64,000 nt of DNA, from NCBI RefSeq assembly GCF_002917095.1, contig NZ_PQGA01000021.1, positions 17,996 to 81,995 on the forward strand. The letters run 5' to 3'. The position numbers and the translations under genes are program-made. The notes beneath the pieces were generated by a model. The model was not told where the DNA came from, did not search any database, and saw only the letters and a program-made list of their open reading frames with translations. The DNA is from Paraburkholderia eburnea. Its GTDB lineage: Bacteria; Pseudomonadota; Gammaproteobacteria; Burkholderiales; Burkholderiaceae. Of the stretch, positions 8,755 through 17,121 are shown one piece after another; positions within the stretch are counted from its first letter, which is position 1, and each line of letters starts with the position of its first letter.

Positions 8755-10164
8755 ATGGTTTTTGCGTCCCTCGAATTCCTGACGCTGTTTTTGCCGGCTT
8801 TTCTCGCGCTCTACGTTGCGTCGCCCGCACGCTGGCGTAACGGCGTGCTGCTCTTTTGCAGCTGGTTTTTCTATGGCTGGTGGAGTCCGGTCTTTCTGCT
8901 GCTGTTCATCGCGCTGACGTTCTGCGGCTGGCTCGGCGGCGTGGTGATCGACCGCGCGCCCAACGCGCGTGCGCGCGGGTGGTGGCTCGCGCTGTTCATC
9001 GCCGTGAACGTCGCGACGCTGTGCTGGTACAAGTACGCCAACATCGTGGTCGATAGCCTCGACAATGTTCTCGCGCTGGGCCACGCCGGACCGCTTCCCT
9101 GGAAGCACGCCGTGCTGCCCATCGGACTGTCCTTTATCGTGCTGCAATCGATTTCCTACCTGATCGACGTGCAGCGCGGCACTGTGTCCGCCGATCGCAG
9201 CGTGATCCGCTACGGCGCCTATCAGGGAATGTTCGTACACCTGATCGCCGGGCCAATCATCCGTTACGCGTGGGTCCAGCGCGAACTGGTTTCGCGCACG
9301 GTGGACTGGGACGGCTTCAGCGCGGGCGCGCGGCGGCTCATGATCGGCATGAGCATGAAGGTGCTGGTGGCCGATACGCTTTCTCCCATTGTCGATGCGG
9401 CTTTCGGCCTGCACGCACCCACGCTTGCGGATGCGTGGCTCGGCTGCGGTTTTTATACGCTGCAACTGTTCTTCGATTTTGCGGGCTATAGCGCGATGGC
9501 GATTGGCCTCGGGCAGATGCTGGGTTTTCGCTTTCCCGAGAACTTCAACCATCCGTATCTGGCCAGCAGCATTCAGGACTTCTGGCGGCGCTGGCATCTG
9601 TCGCTGTCGAGCTGGATCCGCGACTATCTCTACATCCCGTTCGGCGGAAATCGCCACGGCGAATTCAACACCTGCCGCAACCTGTTGCTGACGATGGGCA
9701 TTGCGGGCCTGTGGCATGGCGGCGATAGCTGGAATTTCTTGCTGTGGGGTCTCGCGCACGGCGTGGCGCTGATCGTGGCGCGTCTGTGGCGACGTTTCGG
9801 TATGCCAGGGGTTCCGCTCGCGCTTTCGCATGTGCTCACGCTTGTCTTCGTCATGCTCGCGTGGACGCTGTTCCGCGCGCAGGGTTTTCATGCGGCGCTT
9901 GCCATGTACGGCGGGCAGTTCGGTTTGAACGGTATCGGCTTGAGTGACATGCTGGTCGTGCTGCTGCGGCCCGTGCATGCGCTGGCCGCCGCGCTGGGTA
10001 TCGTCTGCGTGCTATTGCCGCTCTGGCAGCAGCGTTGGGACAGTCTGCCCGACACCGCGCCGCGCAGAGTGTGGGAGGCCGTGTGGCCGCTCGCGGGTTT
10101 TCTGCTGTCGTTCGGGCTGATCGTCGCGCGCGGCGCCGTGCCCTTCCTTTACTTCCAGTTCTGA
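8755..10164 (+). CDS. MBOAT family acyltransferase (AlgI/WssH-like) for cellulose acetylation
   Basis: A 469-residue polytopic inner-membrane protein with the MBOAT pattern. The N-terminal helix region starts FASLEFLTLFLP, the conserved block FWRRWHLSLSSWIRDYLYIP lies in the middle, and the catalytic histidine is His321 in the motif GLWHGGDSWNF, matching the essential His of AlgI. A second conserved His follows in GLAHG. Such proteins move acetyl groups from cytoplasmic acetyl-CoA to the periplasm. It lies between an AlgF-like and an AlgJ-like gene, as in wss/alg acetylation operons, and is separated from the next gene by only 4 bp. Confidence 0.92.
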   Translation: MVFASLEFLTLFLPAFLALYVASPARWRNGVLLFCSWFFYGWWSPVFLLLFIALTFCGWLGGVVIDRAPNARARGWWLALFIAVNVATLCWYKYANIVVDSLDNVLALGHAGPLPWKHAVLPIGLSFIVLQSISYLIDVQRGTVSADRSVIRYGAYQGMFVHLIAGPIIRYAWVQRELVSRTVDWDGFSAGARRLMIGMSMKVLVADTLSPIVDAAFGLHAPTLADAWLGCGFYTLQLFFDFAGYSAMAIGLGQMLGFRFPENFNHPYLASSIQDFWRRWHLSLSSWIRDYLYIPFGGNRHGEFNTCRNLLLTMGIAGLWHGGDSWNFLLWGLAHGVALIVARLWRRFGMPGVPLALSHVLTLVFVMLAWTLFRAQGFHAALAMYGGQFGLNGIGLSDMLVVLLRPVHALAAALGIVCVLLPLWQQRWDSLPDTAPRRVWEAVWPLAGFLLSFGLIVARGAVPFLYFQF

Positions 10165-10168
10165 CGCC

Positions 10169-11323
10169 ATGGAAGACCCCAAACCGCTGCCTCAATTACC
10201 CGCCACGCGCGCGGGCAAGATTGCCGCTGTCGCCCTGATGGTGTTCCTGTTCGCGGGACTGCTGTGCAACCTCCGCTTCGCGGCGACCGCCGAATCGCTG
10301 TTGCCGCAAGCCGTAACGCGCACGGGGCTGCTGGATGGCGCCGTATCAAAGGCGCTCGCGAACCGCATGGCCGATACGCCGATTGCTGCCGACGCCGCGC
10401 GCGTGCAACGCGCGCTCGGCTGGCTCATGCTCGGCGACCTGGGACCGCGCGTGCGCCAGGGCTGCCCCGGCTGGCTGTTCCTGCGCGACGAGTTGAACGT
10501 GTACCCCGATGCCGAGCGCCATCTCGCCACGCGCGCCGATACGGTCGCGGCCGTGCAGCGGGAACTGGCGAAGCAGGGAATCGCGTTGCTCGTCGCCGTG
10601 GTGCCCGACAAGTCGCGTATCGAACCGCAGCATCTGTGCAGTCTCTATCGGCCTGTGTCGTTGAACGCGCGCCTGGGCGACTGGACCGCGCGTCTGGCCG
10701 CCGGGCATGTGAGCGTGCTGGATCTGGGCGCTGCGCTGCGCAGTGTGGCGGGTGACGCGTTTTTTCGCACCGACACGCACTGGACCCAGAACGGTGCGGG
10801 CGCGGCGGCGCAAGCGGTGGCGCAGCGCATTCGCGCGATGAATGTGCCGCTGGGGTCGAGCCAGCCCGGCTATCGCGTCGTGGAGAAACCTGCGGCCCGC
10901 AGGCCCAGCGATCTCGTGCGGCTCGCGGGCCTGGAAGCCTTGCCGCCGTCGTGGCAGCCCAGTCCCGAGATCGTGACGAGCCGCGCGTATCTGCACGAAG
11001 CGCAGACAGTCGCGTCAGCCGACGATCTGTTCGGCAACGCCGATCTGCCGAATATCGCCGTGATCGGCACGTCGTATTCGACGACCTCCGATTTCGTCCC
11101 GCAACTGGCTTTGGCGCTGGGGACGGGAGTGGGCAATTTCGCGCGTGAAGGCGGCAAGTTCGGTGGCTCGGCGCGTGCGTATTTCGCGAGTCCTGCTTAC
11201 GCGCAGACGCCGCCCAAGCTCATCGTCTGGGAACTGGACGAGCGGGACCTGGAATCTCCGCTTGAAGCGGAAGACAGCGTGGTGGTGCCGGGCGCCAGAC
11301 ACGTCGCCGGTAAGGCAAGCTGA
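10169..11323 (+). CDS. AlgJ/AlgX/WssI-like SGNH-fold O-acetyltransferase
   Basis: A 384-residue protein with a single N-terminal transmembrane anchor (about 16-35), placing the rest in the periplasm. The motif TDTHWT (Asp202, His204) and the downstream GTSYS block (Ser302 as candidate nucleophile) are the Asp-His/Ser elements of the AlgJ/AlgX family, which transfers acetyl groups to exported polysaccharide. The motif CPGWLFLRDE near residue 107 is also typical of the family. It starts 4 bp after the MBOAT stop with a weak ribosome site, consistent with translational coupling. It is the last gene of the cellulose operon, and a stem-loop follows. Confidence 0.88.
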   Translation: MEDPKPLPQLPATRAGKIAAVALMVFLFAGLLCNLRFAATAESLLPQAVTRTGLLDGAVSKALANRMADTPIAADAARVQRALGWLMLGDLGPRVRQGCPGWLFLRDELNVYPDAERHLATRADTVAAVQRELAKQGIALLVAVVPDKSRIEPQHLCSLYRPVSLNARLGDWTARLAAGHVSVLDLGAALRSVAGDAFFRTDTHWTQNGAGAAAQAVAQRIRAMNVPLGSSQPGYRVVEKPAARRPSDLVRLAGLEALPPSWQPSPEIVTSRAYLHEAQTVASADDLFGNADLPNIAVIGTSYSTTSDFVPQLALALGTGVGNFAREGGKFGGSARAYFASPAYAQTPPKLIVWELDERDLESPLEAEDSVVVPGARHVAGKAS

Positions 11324-11337
11324 CTACGTGCTGCGCT

Positions 11338-11367
11338 CCAGTCGGCAGCGGTTTGGCTGCCAACTGG
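11338..11367 (+). terminator. Stem-loop at the end of the cellulose operon
   Basis: Arms 11338-11349 and 11355-11367 pair over about 12 bp with one mismatch around a 5-nt loop, 15 bp after the last cellulose gene and 22 bp before the stop of a gene on the other strand. No run of T follows, so it may be a weak or factor-assisted terminator serving both directions. Confidence 0.4.
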
Positions 11368-11388
11368 ATGACTACGCCTGAACGGCGA

Positions 11389-11712
11389 TCAGGTATTGGA
11401 ACCCGTCACGTTCAGGCCGCCGGCGCCGCTGAAGGTGAGGGTGTCGTTGGTGTTCAGCACATTGTCCCAGGCGCTGCCGCGCGACGTCACGATCTGCGAG
11501 CCATTGGAAAATGCGCCATCCGAACCCGACGACACCACGAGGCCGTTGAGAAACGGATTCTGCGAATTGCCGTATTCGACGGTTTGTTTGCCGCCTGGCG
11601 GCAATGACACCGCCACGATTGGACCGGATTGATTCGGCTCCGAACCGACACGCGAAACCAGTTCGACTGCAAGCGCGAGGCCACTCTGATTGACGAGCTT
11701 CTTGTAAGCCAT
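11389..11712 (-). CDS. Small conserved-looking protein of unknown function
   Basis: A 107-residue protein without signal peptide or membrane segment. It is rich in Gly, Ser and Asn with alternating hydrophobic residues, suggesting a small beta-sandwich. It starts at ATG 11712 behind an AAGGATGG ribosome site. I do not recognise the family. It is convergent with the cellulose operon and faces about 570 bp of gene-poor DNA upstream. Codon use is like the neighbours, and the clear ribosome site supports it being real. Confidence 0.6.
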   Translation of the reverse strand: MAYKKLVNQSGLALAVELVSRVGSEPNQSGPIVAVSLPPGGKQTVEYGNSQNPFLNGLVVSSGSDGAFSNGSQIVTSRGSAWDNVLNTNDTLTFSGAGGLNVTGSNT

Positions 11713-12282
11713 GATTCGCCATCCTTATTAAAGTTGATGCGCGTTGGTCTGCCGACGGTCTGCACATGACCCTCCACGAGCGCGCGGCAGTTCGCACTCA
11801 GGCAGGGTGATCAGCGAAGGGGATCGATGGTCGCGGTGAATCACCGCGTAGTCTGGACTTCCCCGATAGTCCTGCGTGACGGATTGCATGATGAGGCTGG
11901 CTGGCAGTGAAGACTCGTGGTCCTCCAGGCCTGTCGCTTTTCTTGTGAAGAAAATATAGGCGATACGAAGCGGTACGCAGTTCGATAAAAGGCCTTCCTA
12001 CCCAGGTTGATAGGGGCTGCAAAATTCGACGTGATGCGCGGCGAGCAGACGTTCACGGTCGAGGTTGTGCGGCGTAAGGTCGATGTCGCGGCCGATGCGG
12101 CGGCCTTGTGAGTGTAGTGAGCGCCGGTGTGTCAGACCGATGGCCCGGCTGGCTGCCGGGTATCGCCTGGTGCCCTTATAATGGCGCGGCGCTTCGGGGA
12201 GCGCCGTCTCACACACTCTCTCTCGTTATGGCGGCGGGCTTTTGTAAATTCGCCCGCGCCCCCCGCCTTGATTCTCGAATCC
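11713..12282. other. 570-bp stretch without a convincing gene
   Basis: This gap holds the promoter region of the minus-strand gene ending at 11389 and of the plus-strand gene starting at 12283. Several short open frames cross it on both strands, but none has a ribosome site, motif or good codon bias. A -10-like TATAAT and a stem-loop near 12180-12206 are described separately. Confidence 0.6.
12153..12206 (+). promoter_or_regulatory. Candidate promoter with an immediate stem-loop
   Basis: A perfect TATAAT lies at 12177-12182 with a poor -35 (CTGCCG, 12153-12158, 18-bp spacer). A perfect 7-bp stem (12187-12193 with 12200-12206, 6-nt loop) begins near the expected transcription start and is followed by a CT-rich tract. 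It could drive the small gene at 12283 with a structured leader of about 90 nt. Confidence 0.4.
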
Positions 12283-12618
12283 ATGAAGAAAAAACGCTGG
12301 ATTGTGCTGCTGCTCCTGATCCTTTCGGCAGCGGCAGCGGCCCACTTCCTACGCCCGCGCTACACGCCCGCCGAGCGCGACCAGTACACGGCGCTGCTGT
12401 GCCACGTCGTTTCCAATGGCAGCCATGATCCGGGCAAGGACATGCAGGACGTCATCGAGAATGGCAACTCGGACTACGCGCTGCAGAAGCTCGACTACAA
12501 CGAGGCTGCCGCGAATGACGCACTGGCGCGATTCGCGAAGCTCGACGCCGCCCAGCAACGCGACGCGGCCCAAAGCAACGTCGATTGCCAGCGCCTGCTA
12601 GGGCTGAATGTGCAGTGA
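12283..12618 (+). CDS. Small membrane-anchored or exported protein, unknown function
   Basis: A 111-residue protein. It has a basic n-region (MKKKR), then a strongly hydrophobic segment (about 6-22), then a soluble part with two cysteines (near residues 44 and 104) and an Asp/Asn/Ala-rich helix pattern. The frame is open upstream to 12127, but ATG 12283 gives the sensible signal or anchor sequence. It has no recognised family. It is convergent with the SDR gene that follows, with 22 bp between the two stop codons. Confidence 0.65.
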   Translation: MKKKRWIVLLLLILSAAAAAHFLRPRYTPAERDQYTALLCHVVSNGSHDPGKDMQDVIENGNSDYALQKLDYNEAAANDALARFAKLDAAQQRDAAQSNVDCQRLLGLNVQ

Positions 12619-12640
12619 TCGTGCCGGTTGCCTGTCTGGA

Positions 12641-13390
12641 TCAAGCCGCCGTGCGCCCGCCGTTCACGCGCAGAATCTCCCCCGTCATGAAACTGGCCTG
12701 TTCCGAGCCGACGAAGCGAACCGCATCGGCGATTTCCTCGGGGTTGCCGGCGCGCTTGAGCGGCACCCCTGCGAGCAGGGCGGCCTTTCGCTCCGGGTTC
12801 GGCGTGAAACGGTCCAGCATGGCGGTCTGCACGGGGCCAGGCGCTACGGCATTCACGCGCACGCCGAACGGCGCGGCTTCCAGCGCGGCGGATTTCGTGA
12901 GTCCTTCCACAGCATGTTTACTCGCTACGTACAGTGAAACATTGGGCGCGCCGCGCGAACCCATCGTCGACGATATGTTGACGATGCTGCCGCTGCCTTG
13001 CGCCGTCATCGCGCGCAGTTCGTGCTTCATCGCGAGCAGCGTGCCCAGCACGTTCGCATCGAACACCGCGGTGTAGCGCTCGGGCGTGAGTTCGGTGATG
13101 GGACCGGCTTCGCCTTCCGTGCCTGCCGCGTTGACCGCGATGTCGAGGCGGCCAAAGCGTGCCAGCGTGTGCTCGACCAGGGTATGTACTTCGTCTTCCT
13201 GACTAACGTCGGCATGAACGTATTCGGCTTCGGCGCCGAGTTCGCGCAGTTCGTCCGCCAATGCGCGGCCAGCCTCGTCGCGTCGTCCGGAAACGACCAC
13301 GCGGGCCTTGTCACGCGCGTAAGCAAGGGCGATGGCGCGGCCGATGCCAGTCAGCGCGCCGGTGATCAGAACGACAGGTTGGGTGCTCAT
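12641..13390 (-). CDS. SDR-family NAD(P)-dependent oxidoreductase
   Basis: A 249-residue classical short-chain dehydrogenase: cofactor motif TGALTGIG near residue 11, NAAG block, catalytic Ser (NISSTMG) and the Y-x-x-x-K pair in YVASKHA, and C-terminal NGG. ATG 13390 is chosen because it puts the Rossmann motif at the usual distance; the frame stays open upstream. It lies 40 bp after another SDR gene in the same direction, so both are probably cotranscribed from the operator-bearing promoter near 14.28 kb. The substrate cannot be told from sequence. Confidence 0.88.
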   Translation of the reverse strand: MSTQPVVLITGALTGIGRAIALAYARDKARVVVSGRRDEAGRALADELRELGAEAEYVHADVSQEDEVHTLVEHTLARFGRLDIAVNAAGTEGEAGPITELTPERYTAVFDANVLGTLLAMKHELRAMTAQGSGSIVNISSTMGSRGAPNVSLYVASKHAVEGLTKSAALEAAPFGVRVNAVAPGPVQTAMLDRFTPNPERKAALLAGVPLKRAGNPEEIADAVRFVGSEQASFMTGEILRVNGGRTAA

Positions 13391-13430
13391 GATAAGGCTC
13401 CAGTGAGTGTTTTGCGGTGTGTATCCGGCT

Positions 13431-14177
13431 TCAAAGCTTCGAGCCGCCGTCCACGCGAAGCGTGTCGCCGGTAATCCAGCGAGCGTCGTCCGAGGCGAGG
13501 AAGGCGATGGCGCCGGCGATATCGTCGGGGCGGGCGACGCGTTGCAGCGCCTGGATGCCGATCGTGAAATCGCGTCCGGCGTCGGTGCTGGCGAATGCCG
13601 ACATCTCGGTGGCGACAACACCCGGCGCGACGGCGTTCACGCGGATGCCGCGCTCGCCCAGCGCAGCGGCGAAATGCAGCACGAGCGTGTCGATGGCGCC
13701 CTTGGTGGCGGCGTATGCGCTGAGTTGTCCGACCGAGGAGTGGGCGGCGAGCGACGAGAGCAGCACGACGCTGCTGCCTTCGCCCAGCACGGGCAGCAAC
13801 TGTTGCACGAGGAAGTAGGGCGCGCGCACATTCACGGCGAAGAGTTCGTCGAAGTCCGCCACCGTGGTGTCCTGGACGCTCAGTTCCTTTGCGATGCCGG
13901 CGTTGGCAACCAACACGTCAAGCCGCTCGCCCACGAGTTCGCGCACGCTAATGGCGAGCTTGTGCGGGCCGTCGGCGGCGCCCATGTCGGCCTGCACCTT
14001 GTCGGCGCGACCGCCTGCGGTCCGGATCGCTTCGACGACTTCGTTGGCCGCCGCTGCGCCGTTGTTATAGTGCACGAGCACATAGGCGCCTTGTTGCGCG
14101 AGGGCGAGGGCGCTAGCGCGTCCAATCCCGCGCGATGCGCCGGTGACGAGAGCGGTCTTTCCGTTGAGCTTCGACAT
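13431..14177 (-). CDS. SDR-family oxidoreductase, paralogue of the gene at 16182-16928
   Basis: A 248-residue classical SDR: TGASRGIG cofactor motif at about residue 12, NAG block (VANAGIA), catalytic Ser in LLSSLA, and Y-x-x-x-K in YAATKGA. It has the same length as the SDR at 16182-16928 and long identical blocks (for example DELFAVNVRAPYFLVQQLLP against the other copy's near-identical segment), so the two are paralogues. ATG 14177 has a GGAGAATG ribosome region. A conserved operator-like element lies 87 bp upstream (14264-14312), also found upstream of the other copy. It is probably the first gene of a two-gene operon with the SDR at 12641. Confidence 0.9.
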   Translation of the reverse strand: MSKLNGKTALVTGASRGIGRASALALAQQGAYVLVHYNNGAAAANEVVEAIRTAGGRADKVQADMGAADGPHKLAISVRELVGERLDVLVANAGIAKELSVQDTTVADFDELFAVNVRAPYFLVQQLLPVLGEGSSVVLLSSLAAHSSVGQLSAYAATKGAIDTLVLHFAAALGERGIRVNAVAPGVVATEMSAFASTDAGRDFTIGIQALQRVARPDDIAGAIAFLASDDARWITGDTLRVDGGSKL

Positions 14178-14263
14178 GATCCATTCTCCAGAGAGCTGAG
14201 TGGGGCGCAATGAGCCGTAAAACGCTGTGCCTGCAAACCAATGTAGCGGCGGGCCGTTCGAAT

Positions 14264-14312
14264 GAAAAAGACTTTGTAAGCGGGTGGCCATGCCCGGAAG
14301 GCATGGCCACCC
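14264..14312 (-). promoter_or_regulatory. Operator-like element, copy 1 of 3
   Basis: Read toward the SDR gene, this element is a perfect 13-bp inverted repeat (arms 14282-14294 and 14300-14312, centred on GGCATGGCC/GGCCATGCC with a 5-nt loop), followed by TTACAAAGTCTTTTT. The same two-part arrangement occurs at 17063-17105 and 42117-42160. A LysR-type regulator is the natural candidate to bind it. Confidence 0.75.
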
Positions 14313-14328
14313 GGCCACCCGCCGCGAT

Positions 14329-14976
14329 TTACGCCGTGGCCGAGGGCCGCGCCGAGACCTCTTCGTACCAGCGCTTCAGCGCACCATGACGATCGGAAAG
14401 CGGCATGGCGAACGCCTTCGTCGCGAAGTCCACCGTCGCGAGCGTGGTGATGTCGGCGGCGGAGTACGTTTGCCCGGCCACGAAATGCGATGCCTCCAGA
14501 CGTGCGTTGAAATCGTCGTAGAAGTTTTCAACGCGCTTGCGGCTGCGCGCCACGATGTCGGGAATCTGCTCATACGCGTGCGGGCCGGAGAGCGCGCGGC
14601 CTTTGAGGCCCGCCGCTGCGTTGCGCACGCCCTCCATGACGCTCGCGAAGCCGTCCAGCTCCGCGCGGCGCTCCCACATTGCGACGAGCGCCCTGGTGCG
14701 CGCGTCGTGTCCGAGCAGCGGCGTGCCGGGATAGGCCTCCTCCAGGTAACGCCAGATCGCCGGGACTTCCGCGATAGTCGTGCCGTCGTCCAGCACGAGC
14801 GCGGGGACCTGGCTGCGCGGATTGATCGCCTTGAAAGCTTCGGAGAACTGCTCTTTTGCGCCTAGATCCACGGAGCGCGTCGGCACGTCGATGCCTTTTT
14901 CGGCGATGAAGATCCGCACGCGCCGCGCGTTGGGCGACGCCTTCGATTCGTAAAGCAGGGGAGATGCGTTTGTCAT
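14329..14976 (-). CDS. Glutathione S-transferase family protein
   Basis: A 215-residue protein. It has an N-terminal thioredoxin-like domain (about 1-80) with a SPNARRVRI motif, where Ser or Asn can activate glutathione, the cis-Pro loop SQVPAL, and the glutathione-binding E-V-P-A-I. An all-helical C-terminal domain follows, with the N-capping-type S/T-x-x-D segment (YSAADITTLA). The GST family conjugates glutathione to electrophiles. ATG 14976 is chosen because it starts just before the first strand; the longer upstream frame overlaps the OYE gene. It lies 26 bp downstream of the OYE gene and is probably part of an SDR-OYE-GST operon for electrophile detoxification. Confidence 0.88.
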   Translation of the reverse strand: MTNASPLLYESKASPNARRVRIFIAEKGIDVPTRSVDLGAKEQFSEAFKAINPRSQVPALVLDDGTTIAEVPAIWRYLEEAYPGTPLLGHDARTRALVAMWERRAELDGFASVMEGVRNAAAGLKGRALSGPHAYEQIPDIVARSRKRVENFYDDFNARLEASHFVAGQTYSAADITTLATVDFATKAFAMPLSDRHGALKRWYEEVSARPSATA

Positions 14977-15002
14977 GTCTGCAAACCTAGATGTTGGTGG
15001 CG

Positions 15003-16106
15003 TTACGCGGCGACGCTTTGGGGCGCGGCCGGATAGTCGATATAGCCGCGGTGGTCGCCGCCGTAGAACGTGTCGCGGTCGTAGGCGTTGAGCGGCAGGC
15101 CGTGACGGATGCGGTGAGGCAGGTCCGGGTTGGCGATAAAGTGACGCCCGAAGGCGACGAGATCCGCGTCGCCGGCTTCGACGATGGCCGCCGCCGTCTG
15201 GGGCGTAAAGCCGCCGGCCGCGATGATCGGCCCGTGGAAAAACTCGCGAAGCTCGCGCGCCGCGACGGCATGCGCGCCTTCTACGATTTCCTGGCTGCCG
15301 GACACGCGCGGTTCGATTACGTGCAGCCACGCGAGGCCCAGTTCATTCAATGCGCGTGCCGCGTGCGCGAAGGTCGCGGAGGAATCGCTGTCCGACATGC
15401 CGCCGAACGTGCCGCCAGGGGCCAGGCGAACGCCGACGCGTTCGCCGCCGAACACCGAGGCCGCAGCGGCGGTCACATCCAGCAGGAAGCGCGCACGATT
15501 TTCGCGCGAGCCGCCGTAAGCATCCGTGCGCCGGTTGGAGCCGTCCTGCAGGAACTGGTCGACGAGATAGCCATTCGCGCCGTGAATCTCGACGCCGTCG
15601 AAACCCGCCGCCTGGGCGCGCGCCGCCGCGTCGCGGAATTCGCCGATAGCCACTTCGATGTCGTGCAACGTCATTTCCCGTGCGGGCGTTGCGCTTTGCC
15701 AGCCATCCTTTGTATGAGCCAGCCCGTCGAAGGCCAGCGCCGAAGGCGCGAGCGGCGCCGCGCCGCCGGGTTGCAGGTCGCTATGCGATTGACGGCCCGC
15801 ATGATAGAGCTGCAGGAAAATGCGCGCGCCTTTTGCGTGCACGGCATCGACCACGCGTTTCCAGCCGGCGATTTGCGTATCGGCATAGATGCCCGGCGCG
15901 CCCAGATAACCATTGCCGCGTACCGACACGGCCGTGGCTTCCGCGATCAGCAGGCCACCTTCGCTCGCGCGCTGCGAGTAGTACTCGACCATCAGGCTGC
16001 CGGGCACGTCGCCGGCTTCCGAGCGCATACGAGTGAGGGGCGCAAGCGCGACGCGGTGCGAGAGCGTATAGGGACCAATCGTGGTCGAGCTAAAAAGGGA
16101 CGTCAT
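15003..16106 (-). CDS. Old Yellow Enzyme family alkene reductase (NemA-like)
   Basis: A 367-residue FMN-dependent ene-reductase of the OYE TIM-barrel family. Recognisable blocks are the N-terminal LAPLTRMRS, the flavin/substrate region QLYHAGRQSH, GFDGVEIHGANGYL with the conserved H-x-x-N type active-site pair, and the C-terminal FGRHFIANPDLP phosphate-binding segment. Such enzymes reduce activated alkenes, nitro compounds and other electrophiles with NAD(P)H. It is preceded by an SDR gene (75 bp) and followed by a GST gene (26 bp) in the same direction. A second, divergent OYE is at 48837-49958 in this window. Confidence 0.93.
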   Translation of the reverse strand: MTSLFSSTTIGPYTLSHRVALAPLTRMRSEAGDVPGSLMVEYYSQRASEGGLLIAEATAVSVRGNGYLGAPGIYADTQIAGWKRVVDAVHAKGARIFLQLYHAGRQSHSDLQPGGAAPLAPSALAFDGLAHTKDGWQSATPAREMTLHDIEVAIGEFRDAAARAQAAGFDGVEIHGANGYLVDQFLQDGSNRRTDAYGGSRENRARFLLDVTAAAASVFGGERVGVRLAPGGTFGGMSDSDSSATFAHAARALNELGLAWLHVIEPRVSGSQEIVEGAHAVAARELREFFHGPIIAAGGFTPQTAAAIVEAGDADLVAFGRHFIANPDLPHRIRHGLPLNAYDRDTFYGGDHRGYIDYPAAPQSVAA

Positions 16107-16181
16107 GTGTATTCTCCGATTATCGGTTCGTAATACGAAATAAATTGAATCGAACGAGGATGGAAAAGGGCGATCGCGGGA

Positions 16182-16928
16182 CTAGAGCCGCGAGCCGCCG
16201 TCGATACGCAGCGTGTCGCCGGTCACCCAGCGCGCCGCATCGGAAGCGAGAAATGTGACGGCATCCGCGATGTCTTCGGGCTGGGCGATGCGCTTGAACG
16301 CCTGCATGCCCAATGCGGTTGCGCGTCCGGTGTCGGTCTTCGTGAAGTTCGACATGTCGGTGGCCACCACGCCTGGTGCGATCGCGTTCACGCGGATGCC
16401 GCGCGGACCCAGCGCCGAGGCGAAATGCGTGACAAGCGTATCGGCCGCGCCTTTGCTGGCCGCATACGCCGAAATCGCGCCAACGGCGGTGCGCACGGCA
16501 AGCGACGAGAGCAGGACGATGCTGCTGCCCTTGCACATCGTCGGCAGGAGTTGCTGGACCAGGAAGTAGGGCGCGCGCACATTCACGGCGAAGAGATCGT
16601 CGAAATCGGCGACGCTCGTGTCTTCGATCCGGGCCGCCTTCGAGATGCCTGCGTTGGCCACGAGAATATCGAGCCGGTCGCCGACGATGGCGCGGACGTG
16701 CCGCGCCAGGCGATGCGGGCCTTCGGCGTCGCGCAGGTTGGCGCCCACCTTTTGCGCTTTGCCGCCTGCGGCGCGAATCTCGGCGACGACGGCATCGGCG
16801 GCGGACTCGGCGCTGCCGTAATGCACGAGCACCTGTGCGCCGGCCCGGGCGAGCGAAAGGGCAATGGCGCGGCCGATGCCACGGGAAGCGCCGGTAACGA
16901 GCGCGGTCTTGCCGGTAAGCTGGGTCAT
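16182..16928 (-). CDS. SDR-family oxidoreductase, first gene of the SDR-OYE-GST group
   Basis: A 248-residue classical SDR with TGASRGIG, VANAGIS, a catalytic Ser in LLSSLA and Y-x-x-x-K in YAASKGA. It is a paralogue of the 13431-14177 gene, with the same length and large identical blocks. ATG 16928 has a GGAGATTC ribosome site. It is divergent from the LysR gene at 17122, with the operator-like copy 2 between them 135 bp upstream of this start. The arrangement is typical of a LysR regulator controlling a divergent target. Confidence 0.9.
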   Translation of the reverse strand: MTQLTGKTALVTGASRGIGRAIALSLARAGAQVLVHYGSAESAADAVVAEIRAAGGKAQKVGANLRDAEGPHRLARHVRAIVGDRLDILVANAGISKAARIEDTSVADFDDLFAVNVRAPYFLVQQLLPTMCKGSSIVLLSSLAVRTAVGAISAYAASKGAADTLVTHFASALGPRGIRVNAIAPGVVATDMSNFTKTDTGRATALGMQAFKRIAQPEDIADAVTFLASDAARWVTGDTLRIDGGSRL

Positions 16929-17062
16929 GGCGAATCTCCTGACGATGAGTGAGGCCATACCCGCAAGCGATGGCTTTCGGGTGTCGGCAGCGCGTGGGCT
17001 GGGCTTGTTTCCCGCCACATCGGCTGCCATGTGGCGTACTCTAGAGCGCGCTTGCGCGCCGG

Positions 17063-17105
17063 GAAAAGACTTTGTAGGCTTGCCGGCATACCTGCGAGGC
17101 ATGGC
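17063..17105 (-). promoter_or_regulatory. Operator-like element, copy 2 of 3
   Basis: Same arrangement as copy 1: imperfect inverted repeat (17085-17092 with 17098-17105, GGCATACC/GGCATGGC), then CCTACAAAGTCTTTT reading toward the SDR gene. It lies between the SDR and the divergent LysR gene and ends 17 bp before the LysR start at 17122, so the regulator could repress its own gene from here. Confidence 0.72.
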
Positions 17106-17121
17106 TCAACTGGAGGCGTCG

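Noticed and set aside
14282..14312. Perfect 13-bp inverted repeat as a terminator of the GST gene
   Set aside because: It lies between GST and SDR genes and could serve, but the same core recurs at two other promoters with no terminator role, so a protein-binding site is preferred.
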